Counted from the stretch's first letter, positions 17,467-26,670 are shown. The stretch is 64,000 bases of DNA from an uncultured Oscillospiraceae bacterium (GCA_934670025.1 CAKUOS010000005.1:1-64000), one strand, 5' to 3'. A program made the numbers and translations. Notes: generated by a model not told the origin, from the letters alone.

Positions 17467-18603
17467 ATGATCTATCTCGATAACGCCGCCACGACCATGC
17501 AGAAGCCGCCCTGCGTCGCCGACGCCGTCGTGCGCGCCATGCAGACCATGGGCAACAGCGGCCGCAGCGCGCACGCGGGCAGTCTTGGCGCATCACGCAC
17601 CATCTATGCCGCGCGCGAGGCCGCCGCGCGCCTGTTCCATTGCGCGCGGCCCGATCACGTCTGCTTCACCGCGAACTCGACTGAGGCGCTGAACCTTGCC
17701 ATTGCGGGGCTGCTTGCCCCGGGCGATCACGTGATCTCCACCGATCTGGAGCATAACTCCGTCCTGCGTCCGCTCTACCGCGCGGCGGAAACGGGCGTTT
17801 CGGTCGATTTTGTGCCCGCCGACCGCCGCGGCTGCATCGATTACGGCGATTTTGCGCGCCTGCTGCGCAAAAACACAAGGGCCGTCGTCTGCACCGCCGC
17901 CTCCAACCTCACCGGCAATCGTCTCGACCCTGCGCGCATCGGCGCGTTCTGCGCGGAACACGGCCTGCTTTTCATCGTCGACGCTTCGCAGGCTGCGGGC
18001 GTTCTGCCGCTCGATATGCAGCGCGATCATATCAGCGTCCTCTGCTTCACCGGCCACAAGAGCCTCATGGGCCCGCAGGGCACCGGCGGCCTGTGCGTGG
18101 CGGAGGGTGTGGACATCCGTCCCTGGTGCGTCGGCGGCACGGGCGTGCAGACGTTCCTTCCCGCGCAGCCGCCGCAGTACCCCACCCGGCTCGAGGCCGG
18201 CACGCGCAACGGCCACGGTTTGGCCGGTCTGCTGGCCGCACTGGAATTCATCGAAAAAACGGGCGTTTCCGCCATTTTCGCGCACGAACACGCGCTGATG
18301 CAGCGCTTTTACGACGGCGTGCGCGCCGTCCCCGGCGTGACGGTCTACGGCGATTTCTCCGATCCGCTGCGCGCGCCGGTCGTTGCGCTGAACATCCGCG
18401 ATTACGAATCGTCCGAGATCGCCGACGCACTTGCCGAGGATTACGATATCGCCGTCCGCGCCGGCGCGCACTGCGCGCCGCGGATGCACCGCGCGCTCGG
18501 CACCGAGCCGCAGGGCGCGGTGCGTTTCAGCTTCGGTTTTTACAACACCGAGCAGGAAATTGACGCCGCCATCGCCGCCGTAAAGGAGCTTGCCGCCGAA
18601 TGA
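17467..18603 (+). CDS. Class V aminotransferase, cysteine desulfurase-like (selenium-associated type)
   Basis: A 378-residue PLP enzyme of the cysteine-desulfurase family. Seen: IYLDNAATTMQKPP at the start, PLP-Lys in CFTGHKSLMGPQGTGG near residue 198, and the active-site Cys loop RAGAHCAPRMH near residue 335. The pairing with a DUF3343 gene (4-bp ATGA overlap) and the position before a fused Mo hydroxylase match the group of class V enzymes found with selenium-dependent molybdenum hydroxylases in organisms such as Enterococcus faecalis. Likely role: mobilising S or Se from (seleno)cysteine. Selenium involvement is inference from context; plain sulfur transfer is the alternative. GGAGG precedes the ATG by 6 nt. 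Confidence 0.85.
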   Translation: MIYLDNAATTMQKPPCVADAVVRAMQTMGNSGRSAHAGSLGASRTIYAAREAAARLFHCARPDHVCFTANSTEALNLAIAGLLAPGDHVISTDLEHNSVLRPLYRAAETGVSVDFVPADRRGCIDYGDFARLLRKNTRAVVCTAASNLTGNRLDPARIGAFCAEHGLLFIVDASQAAGVLPLDMQRDHISVLCFTGHKSLMGPQGTGGLCVAEGVDIRPWCVGGTGVQTFLPAQPPQYPTRLEAGTRNGHGLAGLLAALEFIEKTGVSAIFAHEHALMQRFYDGVRAVPGVTVYGDFSDPLRAPVVALNIRDYESSEIADALAEDYDIAVRAGAHCAPRMHRALGTEPQGAVRFSFGFYNTEQEIDAAIAAVKELAAE

Positions 18604-18836
18604 GACAGAAAAAACCATACCTCGTCGTGACCTTTTTCACGACCAGCGCCGCGATGGCGGCCGAAAAGGCCTGCCGGCAGGCCGGCTTCCCCGGCCGCAT
18701 CATCCCCGTGCCGCGGCAGATCACGGCCGACTGCGGCCTCGGCTGGCGCACGGATCCGGAAAACCGCGCCGCGCTCGAAACGCTCTTCCGCGCCTGCGCG
18801 CTCGAGACGGACGGCTGGCACATCTGCGAGCTGTGA
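18600..18836 (+). CDS. DUF3343 putative Se/S carrier protein
   Basis: A 78-residue small protein. It matches the DUF3343 pattern: a short beta-alpha-beta protein (YLVVTFFTTSAAMAAEKAC), then IPVPRQITADCGLGW, where the Cys of the CGLG motif (about residue 45) is the conserved carrier candidate. DUF3343 proteins are proposed shuttles of persulfide or perselenide and often sit beside class V aminotransferases, as here with a 4-bp overlap. It ends about 50 bp before the promoter of the Mo hydroxylase. Confidence 0.82.
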   Translation: MRQKKPYLVVTFFTTSAAMAAEKACRQAGFPGRIIPVPRQITADCGLGWRTDPENRAALETLFRACALETDGWHICEL

Positions 18837-18887
18837 CCGCGTGCGAGCGTTATTTATAATTAGAATAACGCCTGCGCGCGCGCTTTA

Positions 18888-18916
18888 TTGCAACCTGCAA
18901 AAAAATATTGTATAAT
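18888..18916 (+). promoter_or_regulatory. Sigma-A promoter of the Mo hydroxylase operon
   Basis: TTGCAA, 17-bp spacer, perfect TATAAT; it implies a 5' leader of about 115 nt. Confidence 0.75.
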
Positions 18917-18922
18917 CATAAA

Positions 18923-19039
18923 AGATTTTTAGTTAAACAGCCCCGGGCCGGGAAAACTTCGGAATTACGGTGGCAATTTGCCGAGGACAGCATTGCTGTG
19001 ACGTGAGAGCCGAAATTCATGGAAAAAGGAGTTTTTGCC
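18923..19039 (+). ncRNA. Structured 5' leader of the Mo hydroxylase, unknown class
   Basis: After the promoter the RNA can form a three-way junction: TTCGG (18958-18962) with CCGAA (19010-19014) enclosing hairpins GGC-AATTT-GCC (18972-18982) and ACAGC-ATT-GCTGT (18987-18999), just ahead of the ribosome site. A small GC hairpin precedes it. It does not show the purine-riboswitch core sequence. A Moco- or purine-responsive element would make sense but is unproven. Confidence 0.35.
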
Positions 19040-21622
19040 ATGGCTGCATTCTATGTCAACGGAAGCCCTGTGACCGCGGAGAAAAACGTCCGTCTGCTGC
19101 GCTTCCTGCGCGATACGCTGCATCTGACCTCCGTCAAGGACGGCTGCTCCGAGGGCGCGTGCGGCGCGTGTACCGTCATCATCGACGGCGAGACGATCCG
19201 CGCCTGTACGCCGTTCACCGATTCGCTCGCGGGCCGTCATATCGTCACGGTCGAGGGTCTGACGGACGAGGAAAAGAAGCTCTACACCTACGCCTACGGC
19301 GAAGCAGGCGCGGTCCAGTGCGGCTTCTGCATCCCGGGCATGGTGCTGTGCACCAAAGCCCTGCTCGATAAAAATCCGGATCCCACCGATGATGAGATCC
19401 GCTACGCGCTGCGCAATAACTATTGCCGCTGCACGGGCTATGTCAAGATCATCGAGGCCGTGCGCATCGCGGCCAAATGCCGCCGTGAGGGCGTCGTGCC
19501 CGAACCGTCGGAAAACAGCTGGCAGCTCGGCGCGAATGTCCACCGCATCGACGTCGAGGAAAAGGTCCTCGGCTACGGCAAATACCCCGACGACTGGTAT
19601 CTGCCCGATATGTGCTACGGTTCTGCCGTCCGCAGCCAGTACCCGCGCGCCAGAGTCCTCGCCATCGACGCATCAAAGGCAGAGGCGCTGCCGGGCGTCG
19701 TGCGCGTCATCACCGCTGCGGATATCCCGGGCGAAAATAAGGTCGGCCATCTCAAGCACGACCAGTATTCGCTCATCCCCATCGGCGGTCTGACACATTA
19801 TCTGGGCGACGCGATCGCGCTCGTGGTCGCCGAAACGCCGGAAATTCTGGAAAAGGCGAAAAAGCTCGTCAAGGTCGCCTACGAGCCGCTGCCCGCCGTC
19901 CATAACCCGCCCGAGGCGTGGGCCGAGGGCGCGCCGCTCGTCTTCGACGAGGAAGAGACGAACGCGCAGGCGTACAAGCACGTCTCGCGCGGCGACGCGG
20001 AGACGGCCATCAAAAATTCCAGATACGTCCTCTCGCAGCATTTTGAAACGCCGTGGACCGAGCACGCTTTCCTCGAACCGGAGTGCGCCGTCTCGTACAT
20101 GGATACCGACGGCTATGTCATGGTGCTCTCGACCGACCAGTCTTCGCATACCACGCTGCACGAGTGCAAGCTCCTGCTCGGTTCCGATAAGGTCAAGGTG
20201 CAGAACCAGCTCGTCGGCGGCGGTTTCGGCGGCAAAGAGGACATGACCGTCCAGCATCACGCCGCGCTCATCACGTACCTGACGGGCAGGACCGTCAAGG
20301 TCAAGCTCACGCGGCCCGAATCGCTCCTCATCCACCCCAAGCGCCACCCGTTCTGGATGGACTTCACGATGGGCTGCGACGAAAACGGCATCATTCAGGG
20401 CGTCAAGGCGAAGGTCTACTCCGATACCGGCGCGTTCGCCTCGCTCGGCGGCCCGGTGCTCGAACGTGCGTGTACGCACGCCGCAGGCCCGTATAACTAT
20501 CAGAACTTCGAAATTGAGGGCACCGCCTATTATACCAACAATCCGCCCGCGGGCGCGTTCCGCGGCTTCGGCGTCACGCAGACGTGCTTCGCCACCGAGT
20601 CTCTGCTCAACGAAATGGCCGACCTTGTCGGCATCACGCCGTGGGAGATCCGCTACCGCAACGCCATCCGGCCCGGGCAGGAGCTGCCGAACGGCCAGAT
20701 CGTGGGTGCGGAGACGGGCCTTGTCGAGACGCTCGAGGCGGTCAAGCCGTATTACGACGCGGCGATGAAGGCCGGCAAGCCCGTCGGCATCGCCTGCGCG
20801 ATGAAAAACGCCGGCGTCGGCGTCGGCATTCCCGACTGGGGCCGCTGCAAGCTGATCGTCGAGAACGACGGCAAGCTCCATATCTACTCCGGTGCGTCCT
20901 GCATCGGCCAGGGCCTCGGCACGGTGCTCGTCCAGATGATCATGACCAACACGCCGCTGCGGCGCGACCAGATCGTCTACGAGCGCTCCAACACATGGAT
21001 CGCGCCCGACTCGGGCGATACCTCGGGCTCGCGCCAGACGCTCGTCACCGGCGAGGCGTGCCGCAGAGCGTGCGAAAAGCTCTGCGCCGCGCTCGAGGGA
21101 CACGAACTCCCCGACCTTGCCGGGCAGGAATTCTACGGCGAATACCTCGCCAAGACCGATAAGCTCGGCGCGGACGTGCCGCATCCCGTGTCGCACGTGG
21201 CCTACGGCTACGCGACGCAGATGTGCGTCATCAACAAAAAGACCGGCCGGGTCGAGCAGATGGTCGCCGCGCATGACGTCGGCAAGGCAGTCAATCCGCG
21301 TTCGTGCGAGGGCCAGATCGAGGGCGGCGTCGTCATGAGCATGGGCTACGCGCTGCGCGAGCAGTATCCCATCGACGAAAACTGCAAACCCATCGAAAAA
21401 TACGGCGAGCTGGGCCTGTTCCGCGCGCATGAGATCCCGCAGATCGTCCCCATTGTCGTCGATAAGCCGGGCCTTGACGTTGCCTGCGGCGCCATCGGCA
21501 TCGGCGAAATTACGTCGATCCCCACCGCGCCCGCCATTGCCGACGCGTATTTCCGCTTCGACGGCGAACGCCGTACGAAGCTGCCGCTCTGCAACACGCC
21601 GTATGAAAGGAAGGGAAAGTAA
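19040..21622 (+). CDS. Fused 2Fe-2S/molybdopterin hydroxylase, probably Se-dependent xanthine dehydrogenase type
   Basis: An 860-residue enzyme. Residues 1-75 hold a plant-type 2Fe-2S domain (CSEGACGACTVIIDG), residues 75-155 the second 2Fe-2S domain (QCGFCIPGMVLCTKALL, then NNYCRCTGY), and residues 165-855 the Mo-binding domains: GGGFGGKEDMT, AFRGFGVTQ, SCIGQGLGTVLVQ, DTSGSRQTL and GIGEITSIPTAPAIADA with the catalytic Glu. There is no FAD domain, as in Desulfovibrio aldehyde oxidoreductase and the Se-dependent hydroxylases. ATG 19040 is preferred over 19019 because AAGGAG lies 8 nt before it. Neighbouring csd-like/DUF3343 genes and the adjacent polyferredoxin suggest Se-dependent purine oxidation; substrate and selenium are inference. 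Confidence 0.85.
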   Translation: MAAFYVNGSPVTAEKNVRLLRFLRDTLHLTSVKDGCSEGACGACTVIIDGETIRACTPFTDSLAGRHIVTVEGLTDEEKKLYTYAYGEAGAVQCGFCIPGMVLCTKALLDKNPDPTDDEIRYALRNNYCRCTGYVKIIEAVRIAAKCRREGVVPEPSENSWQLGANVHRIDVEEKVLGYGKYPDDWYLPDMCYGSAVRSQYPRARVLAIDASKAEALPGVVRVITAADIPGENKVGHLKHDQYSLIPIGGLTHYLGDAIALVVAETPEILEKAKKLVKVAYEPLPAVHNPPEAWAEGAPLVFDEEETNAQAYKHVSRGDAETAIKNSRYVLSQHFETPWTEHAFLEPECAVSYMDTDGYVMVLSTDQSSHTTLHECKLLLGSDKVKVQNQLVGGGFGGKEDMTVQHHAALITYLTGRTVKVKLTRPESLLIHPKRHPFWMDFTMGCDENGIIQGVKAKVYSDTGAFASLGGPVLERACTHAAGPYNYQNFEIEGTAYYTNNPPAGAFRGFGVTQTCFATESLLNEMADLVGITPWEIRYRNAIRPGQELPNGQIVGAETGLVETLEAVKPYYDAAMKAGKPVGIACAMKNAGVGVGIPDWGRCKLIVENDGKLHIYSGASCIGQGLGTVLVQMIMTNTPLRRDQIVYERSNTWIAPDSGDTSGSRQTLVTGEACRRACEKLCAALEGHELPDLAGQEFYGEYLAKTDKLGADVPHPVSHVAYGYATQMCVINKKTGRVEQMVAAHDVGKAVNPRSCEGQIEGGVVMSMGYALREQYPIDENCKPIEKYGELGLFRAHEIPQIVPIVVDKPGLDVACGAIGIGEITSIPTAPAIADAYFRFDGERRTKLPLCNTPYERKGK

Positions 21623-21624
21623 CC

Positions 21625-22107
21625 ATGGCCATCAAAAAACGCTTTCCTTATAAGGCGGCCTTCGTCGCCTGCAACGGCGGCTGCCGCGCTGCGGCCGACT
21701 GCCAGTACGGCTGCGTCGGCTGCGAGCTGTGCGTGAACGTCTGCAAATTCGAGGCCATCGCCCTCAACGAATACGGCGTGGCCGAGGTCAACGAGGACAA
21801 GTGCATCGCCTGCGGCAAATGCGTGCGCGAATGCCCGCGCGAACTCATCCGCATCCACGAATGCGCGAACCCCGTCGTCGTCAAATGCTCCAACCGCGAC
21901 GCGGGCAAGGACGCGCGGAAGATGTGCGAGGTCAGCTGCATCGGCTGCGGCATCTGCCAGAAGATCTGCCCGGCCGGCGCGATCACCGTGACGGACAACC
22001 TCTCGCACATCGACGAATCCGTCTGCCTCTCGTGCGGCCAGTGCGCGGTCAAATGTCCGCGCCACGCGATCTATGATCTGCGCGGGATTCTGACGGCGAA
22101 GCGCTGA
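21625..22107 (+). CDS. Polyferredoxin, RnfB-like 4Fe-4S protein
   Basis: A 160-residue iron-sulfur protein with a short hydrophobic start. Cys clusters: an N-terminal set ACNGGCRAAADCQYGCVGC, then CxxCxxxC runs at CELCVNVCKF, CIACGKCVRECPRE, CIGCGICQKICPAG and CLSCGQCAVKCPRH. Together they can hold about four 4Fe-4S clusters and resemble the soluble part of RnfB. It starts 2 bp after the Mo hydroxylase stop with AAGGAAAG upstream, so it is co-expressed and very likely its electron partner, taking the place of the missing FAD subunit. Confidence 0.83.
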   Translation: MAIKKRFPYKAAFVACNGGCRAAADCQYGCVGCELCVNVCKFEAIALNEYGVAEVNEDKCIACGKCVRECPRELIRIHECANPVVVKCSNRDAGKDARKMCEVSCIGCGICQKICPAGAITVTDNLSHIDESVCLSCGQCAVKCPRHAIYDLRGILTAKR

Positions 22108-22132
22108 GAGCAGGAAGATCACAAAAAACAGG

Positions 22133-22164
22133 CCGGGAGTTGCGCGCTGTAACTCCCGGTTTTT
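22133..22164 (+). terminator. Terminator of the Mo hydroxylase operon
   Basis: Stem CCGGGAGTT / AACTCCCGG followed by TTTTT. Confidence 0.88.
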
Positions 22165-22214
22165 GCACGAAAATCGGCCTTAATTGCGCGTTTTTGCACG
22201 AAAATGCGCCTTAA
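22161..22214 (+). repeat. Two 23-bp direct repeats, 31 bp apart
   Basis: TTTTGCACGAAAATCGGCC at 22161 and a copy at 22192 that differs at two positions, each continuing into TTAA. The 31-bp period is about three helical turns, so this could be an operator. Neither copy is coding. Confidence 0.5.
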
Positions 22215-22262
22215 AATTTTCGATATTATGAAATGATTATCCGACAATAGCGAATTTTGCGC

Positions 22263-22437
22263 TTGCACTGCGGATTTCGATGTGATAAACTTTGTTCAGA
22301 CAGTTGAAACGGACAGCTGTGCAAGACAAGTCATCCCCATATGTTCCATCCTTTTTCCGCGCCCGGCGCGCGGCGCTTTCTGACAAAAGCAAGAGGAAAA
22401 GACCCGGGCTTCACGTATCGTGAAGCCCGGGTTTTGC
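22263..22437 (+). ncRNA. Candidate small RNA of about 140 nt
   Basis: In the 456-bp gap between the polyferredoxin and nrdD, a promoter (TTGCAC, 17 bp, TAAACT at 22263-22291) is followed about 110 nt later by a strong intrinsic terminator (22402-22432, stem ACCCGGGCTTCACG / CGTGAAGCCCGGGT, then TTTT). No credible reading frame lies between. The family is not recognised; it does not look like 6S, SRP RNA or tmRNA. Confidence 0.35.
22402..22436 (+). terminator. Strong intrinsic terminator in an intergenic region
   Basis: 14-bp stem with loop TAT followed by TTTT; no annotated gene directly upstream on this strand. Confidence 0.7.
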
Positions 22438-22511
22438 TGTAATTTCGGCGTTTTTTGTGAGATGGGAAAAAGAGAAATAATCTTTCTGTGACAGAGCCGC
22501 GGGGGAAGAGT

Positions 22512-22580
22512 GAAGGGGGCAAAGAGCCCCCTTCGCGTTCAATCAAACAGTTTTTTGAACTTGGAAAAGTTCAAAAAACT
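22512..22580. repeat. Two adjacent palindromes downstream of nrdD
   Basis: GAAGGGGGC / GCCCCCTTC (22512-22534) and CAGTTTTTTGAACTT / AAGTTCAAAAAACTG (22548-22580). The second lies about 40 bp beyond the nrdD stop and could end its transcript by folding; neither has a clear T-run. They may be intergenic repeat elements. Confidence 0.5.
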
Positions 22581-22620
22581 GGGCGCAGCGGGGCGAAAAG
22601 TTATTTTCGACACGCTGAGT

Positions 22621-24846
22621 TTACAAATGCAGCACGCGGTCGCGGATCTCCTGCGTCCGGCCCTGATTCCAGTACTGCGTGCCGATGTAGCCGCACGTGC
22701 GCCGCGCGACGTTCATCTTCGACTGGTCGGTGTTGCCGCACTGCGGGCAGACCCAGATGAGCTTGCCGTCCTTGTCCTCCTTGATCTCGATCTCGCCGTC
22801 AAACCCGCAGATCTGGCAGTAATCGGACTTGGTGTTCAGCTCGGCGTACATGATGTGGTCGTAGATGAATTTCATGACCTCCAGCACGGCGTCGAGATTC
22901 TGCTGCATATTCGGCACCTCGACGTAGCTGATCGCGCCGCCGGGAGAGAGCGCCTGGAACTGCGACTCGAAGGCCAGCTTATCAAAGGCGTTGATATGTT
23001 CGGTCACGTGGATGTGATAGGAATTCGTGATGTAATTTTTGTCCGTGATGCCCGGGACGATGCCGAAGCGCTTTTGCAGGCACTTGGCGAATTTGTACGT
23101 CGTGGACTCCAGCGGCGTGCCGTAGAGCGAGAAATCGATGTCCGTCTCGGCCTTCCACTTGGCGCAGGCGTCGTTGAGATGGTGCATGACGTCGAGTGCG
23201 AAGGGCGTCGCGGCCGGGTCGGTGTGGGACTTGCCGGTCATGAACTTCACGCACTCGTAAAGGCCCGCGTAGCCGAGCGAGATCGTCGAATAGCCGCCGT
23301 AGAGCAGCTTGTCGATCGGCTCGCCCTTTTTCAGGCGCGCCAGCGCGCCGTACTGCCAGAGGATGGGCGCGGCGTCGGACAGCGTACCCTTGAGCCGCTC
23401 GTGGCGGCACATGAGCGCGCGGTAGCACAGGTCGAGACGCTCGTCGAAGATCTTCCAGAACTTATCGAGCGCGCCGCCCGACGACAGCGCGACGTCGACG
23501 AGGTTGATGGTCACGACGCCCTGGTTGAACCGGCCGTAATATTTCGGCTTGCCCGGCTCGTAATTACCGGCGTTGGCCACGTTGTTCCAGCCGTTTCCGG
23601 AGCGGTCGGGCGTGAGGAAGCTGCGGCAGCCCATGCAGGTATACACGTCGCCGTGGCCCGGCGTTTCGCCCTTGGAGAGCTTCAGCTCGCGCATCTTCTT
23701 TTCCGAAATGTAATCCGGGACCATGCGCTTGGCCGTGCAGCGCGCGGCGAGCTTCGTCAGCTCCCAATAGGGGCTGTCTTCCGTGATGTTATCCTCTTCG
23801 AGGACGTAGATGAGCTTCGGGAAGGCCGGGGTGATCCAGACGCCCTTTTCGTTTTTGACGCCCTCGATGCGCTGGCGCAGCGTCTCTTCGATGATGATGG
23901 CAAGATCCTTGCGCTCCTGCTCATTCCGCGCCTCGCCGAGGTACATGAAGACGGTGATGAACGGCGCCTGCCCGTTGGTGGTCATGAGTGTGACGACCTG
24001 ATACTGGATGGTCTGGACGCCGCGGCGGATCTCGTCGCGCAGGCGCGTCTCGACGACGCGGGAGATCGTCTCTTCCGACGGCTGCACGCCGAAGGACTTG
24101 ATCTCCTCCAGCACGGTTTTGCGGATCTTCTGCCGGGAAACATCGACAAACGGCGCCAGATGCGTCAGCGAGATGGACTGGCCGCCATACTGGTTGGAGG
24201 CGATCTGCGCGATGATCTGGGTGGCGATGTTGCAGGCCGTGGAGAAGCTGTGCGGCTTTTCAATGAGCGTACCGGAGATGACGGTACCGTTTTGCAGCAT
24301 ATCCTCGAGGTTCACAAGGTCGCAGTTGTGCATATGCTGGGCAAAATAATCCGCGTCGTGGAAGTGAATGATGCCCTCTTCGTGCGCCTCGACGATATCC
24401 TGCGGCAGAAGCACGCGCGCAGTCAGATCCTTGGACACCTCGCCCGCCATATAGTCGCGCTGGACGGCGTTGACGGTGGGGTTTTTGTTGGAGTTTTCCT
24501 GCTTGACCTCTTCGTTGTTGGACTCGATGAGGGAGAGGATCTTTTCGTCGGTGGTATTGGAGCGGCGCACGAGCGTGCGGGTATAGCGGTAGGTGATGTA
24601 ATTCTTGGCGACCTCATATGCGCCGTGCGCCATGATGCGGTTTTCGACGAGATCCTGGATCTCTTCGACGGACAGCGCGCGGTTCATGGACAGGCAGCTG
24701 TTTTCCACGCTCTCGGCGATGCGGCGGATCTGCATGGGGGTCAGCCGGTCGGCCTCGGCGACGACGTTGTTGGCCTTGGTCACGGCGGCGATGATCTTCA
24801 TGATATCAAACGTCGCCTCGGAGCCGTTGCGCTTGATGATCTTCAT
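22621..24846 (-). CDS. nrdD: Anaerobic (class III) ribonucleoside-triphosphate reductase
   Basis: A 741-residue glycyl radical enzyme that reduces NTPs to dNTPs. Residues 1-90 form an ATP-cone (MKIIKRNGSEATFDIMKI) for allosteric control; the catalytic barrel includes CNIATQIIAQIASNQYGG; the C-terminal zinc site has the pairs CQIC and CPQC; and the radical Gly lies in RRTCGYIGTQYW near the end. Full length. It is unusual that the activase gene nrdG is not adjacent on either side. It has a consensus promoter overlapped by NrdR-like boxes. Confidence 0.96.
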   Translation of the reverse strand: MKIIKRNGSEATFDIMKIIAAVTKANNVVAEADRLTPMQIRRIAESVENSCLSMNRALSVEEIQDLVENRIMAHGAYEVAKNYITYRYTRTLVRRSNTTDEKILSLIESNNEEVKQENSNKNPTVNAVQRDYMAGEVSKDLTARVLLPQDIVEAHEEGIIHFHDADYFAQHMHNCDLVNLEDMLQNGTVISGTLIEKPHSFSTACNIATQIIAQIASNQYGGQSISLTHLAPFVDVSRQKIRKTVLEEIKSFGVQPSEETISRVVETRLRDEIRRGVQTIQYQVVTLMTTNGQAPFITVFMYLGEARNEQERKDLAIIIEETLRQRIEGVKNEKGVWITPAFPKLIYVLEEDNITEDSPYWELTKLAARCTAKRMVPDYISEKKMRELKLSKGETPGHGDVYTCMGCRSFLTPDRSGNGWNNVANAGNYEPGKPKYYGRFNQGVVTINLVDVALSSGGALDKFWKIFDERLDLCYRALMCRHERLKGTLSDAAPILWQYGALARLKKGEPIDKLLYGGYSTISLGYAGLYECVKFMTGKSHTDPAATPFALDVMHHLNDACAKWKAETDIDFSLYGTPLESTTYKFAKCLQKRFGIVPGITDKNYITNSYHIHVTEHINAFDKLAFESQFQALSPGGAISYVEVPNMQQNLDAVLEVMKFIYDHIMYAELNTKSDYCQICGFDGEIEIKEDKDGKLIWVCPQCGNTDQSKMNVARRTCGYIGTQYWNQGRTQEIRDRVLHL

Positions 24847-24939
24847 GGTATAGCCTCTCTTTCTATCGTGGAGCGCGCCGCGGCCGGCGCGCGAAACGTG
24901 TGGGTTTCTCCGCGCGGGATTCCCGCGCGTGCGAGTAAT

Positions 24940-24968
24940 ACTATACCGGATATTGTGGTGTGTGTCAA
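24940..24968 (-). promoter_or_regulatory. Consensus sigma-A promoter of nrdD
   Basis: Minus strand TTGACA, 17-bp spacer, TATAGT, about 95 nt before the start codon. Confidence 0.8.
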
Positions 24969-25034
24969 GCGTTTGAGCACTATATTTTGTGGTGCAAAAG
25001 TTACAAAAATCCCGTGAAACACAAGATATTGTGT
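24943..25034. promoter_or_regulatory. NrdR-box-like sites at the nrdD promoter
   Basis: The 16-bp NrdR pattern acaCwAtATaTwGtgt is approximated at 24977-24992 (13/16), at 24943-24958 over the -10 region (11/16) and, best of all, at 25019-25034 (15/16), which lies inside the terminator hairpin of the neighbouring ABC operon. Centres are 34 and 42 bp apart. Confidence 0.45.
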
Positions 25035-25042
25035 TTCACGGG
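25005..25042 (-). terminator. Terminator of the amino-acid ABC operon
   Basis: Stem CCCGTGAAACACAA / TTGTGTTTCACGGG with loop GATA; on the minus strand it is followed by ATTTTT. Confidence 0.85.
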
Positions 25043-25080
25043 AGCCGGACATATGAAACGCCGCATACGGGCAGATCGGG

Positions 25081-25872
<792 letters not shown>

Positions 25873-25884
25873 ATCGTTCCCTCC

Positions 25885-26670
25885 TTACGCCTTGAAATAG
25901 TCGAGCTTCTTTTCGAGCTTGCCGAGCGCCAGCGTCAGAAGACCCGAGAAGAGCAGGAAATACACGCCCGTGAAGAACAGCGGCCAGATCTCGCCTGCGA
26001 TGCCGCGCGTGCCCTTCATGAACGCCTGACCGGCCCAGATGACCTCCTGCAAGGCGATGATGCGCGAGAGGGAGGTATCTTTGACGAGCGTGATGATCTC
26101 ATTGGACATGGGCGGCACGATGCGCTTGACCATTTGCAGGAGCGTGACCTTGAAGAAGATCTGGGTGTTCGTCATGCCGAGCACCTGACCGGCCTCCTGC
26201 TGGCCCTTTGGCACGCCCTGGATGCCGCCGCGGTAAATTTCGGAGAAATAACAGGCGTAGTTGAAGATGAACGCCGCCGCGGAGGCGACGAAGCGGCCCG
26301 TCTCGCCCTGACCCCAGATGTTGTTGCCGAGGACGAGGCCGGGGAAGAAATAGATGACGAGCAGCTGGAGCATCAGCGGCGTGCCGCGCACGACCCAGAT
26401 GACAAAGCGCGTGAGGAGCCGAATGGGCTTGAAGTCGACGGCGAACCAGCGCTGCGTTTTCTGCCACCACGTGAGCTTGCCGTCTTTGGGAAGGCTTTTC
26501 AGATACGGGCGCAGAAAGCCCAGCGGCGCCCAATTGCTCATGGAGCCGAAGGAGATGATGAGGCCCAGCGGCAGCGCGCCGAGGAGCGTGATGAAAAACA
26601 GCTTGAGCGTCTGGACAAAGCCCTCGTTCAGGGCCTGAAATACGATGGGGAACTGTTCGGAAAAGGTCAT
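25885..26670 (-). CDS. Polar amino-acid ABC transporter permease
   Basis: A 261-residue permease of the HisM/GlnP family with about five hydrophobic segments. Motifs: the early TLKLFFITLLGALPLGLII, then WVVRGTPLMLQLLVIYF, the cytoplasmic EAA-type loop QEAGQVLGMTNTQIFFKV and the terminal KDTSLSRIIAL. A hydrophilic insertion of about 45 residues after the first segment (KSLPKDGKLTWWQKTQRWF) is longer than usual in this family. It lies between the binding-protein and ATPase genes. Confidence 0.92.
   Translation of the reverse strand: MTFSEQFPIVFQALNEGFVQTLKLFFITLLGALPLGLIISFGSMSNWAPLGFLRPYLKSLPKDGKLTWWQKTQRWFAVDFKPIRLLTRFVIWVVRGTPLMLQLLVIYFFPGLVLGNNIWGQGETGRFVASAAAFIFNYACYFSEIYRGGIQGVPKGQQEAGQVLGMTNTQIFFKVTLLQMVKRIVPPMSNEIITLVKDTSLSRIIALQEVIWAGQAFMKGTRGIAGEIWPLFFTGVYFLLFSGLLTLALGKLEKKLDYFKA

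Noticed and set aside
19019..19039. ATG at 19019 as start of the Mo hydroxylase
   Set aside because: No ribosome site before it, while AAGGAG lies 8 nt before the ATG at 19040, which also gives the normal ferredoxin-domain start.
22331..22546. A 71-codon minus-strand frame between nrdD and the polyferredoxin gene
   Set aside because: It runs through two palindromes and a terminator stem and has no ribosome site; likely non-coding.
22510..25017. A + strand frame of 835 codons opposite nrdD
   Set aside because: NrdD on the minus strand is complete with all family motifs; the + frame is a composition effect.
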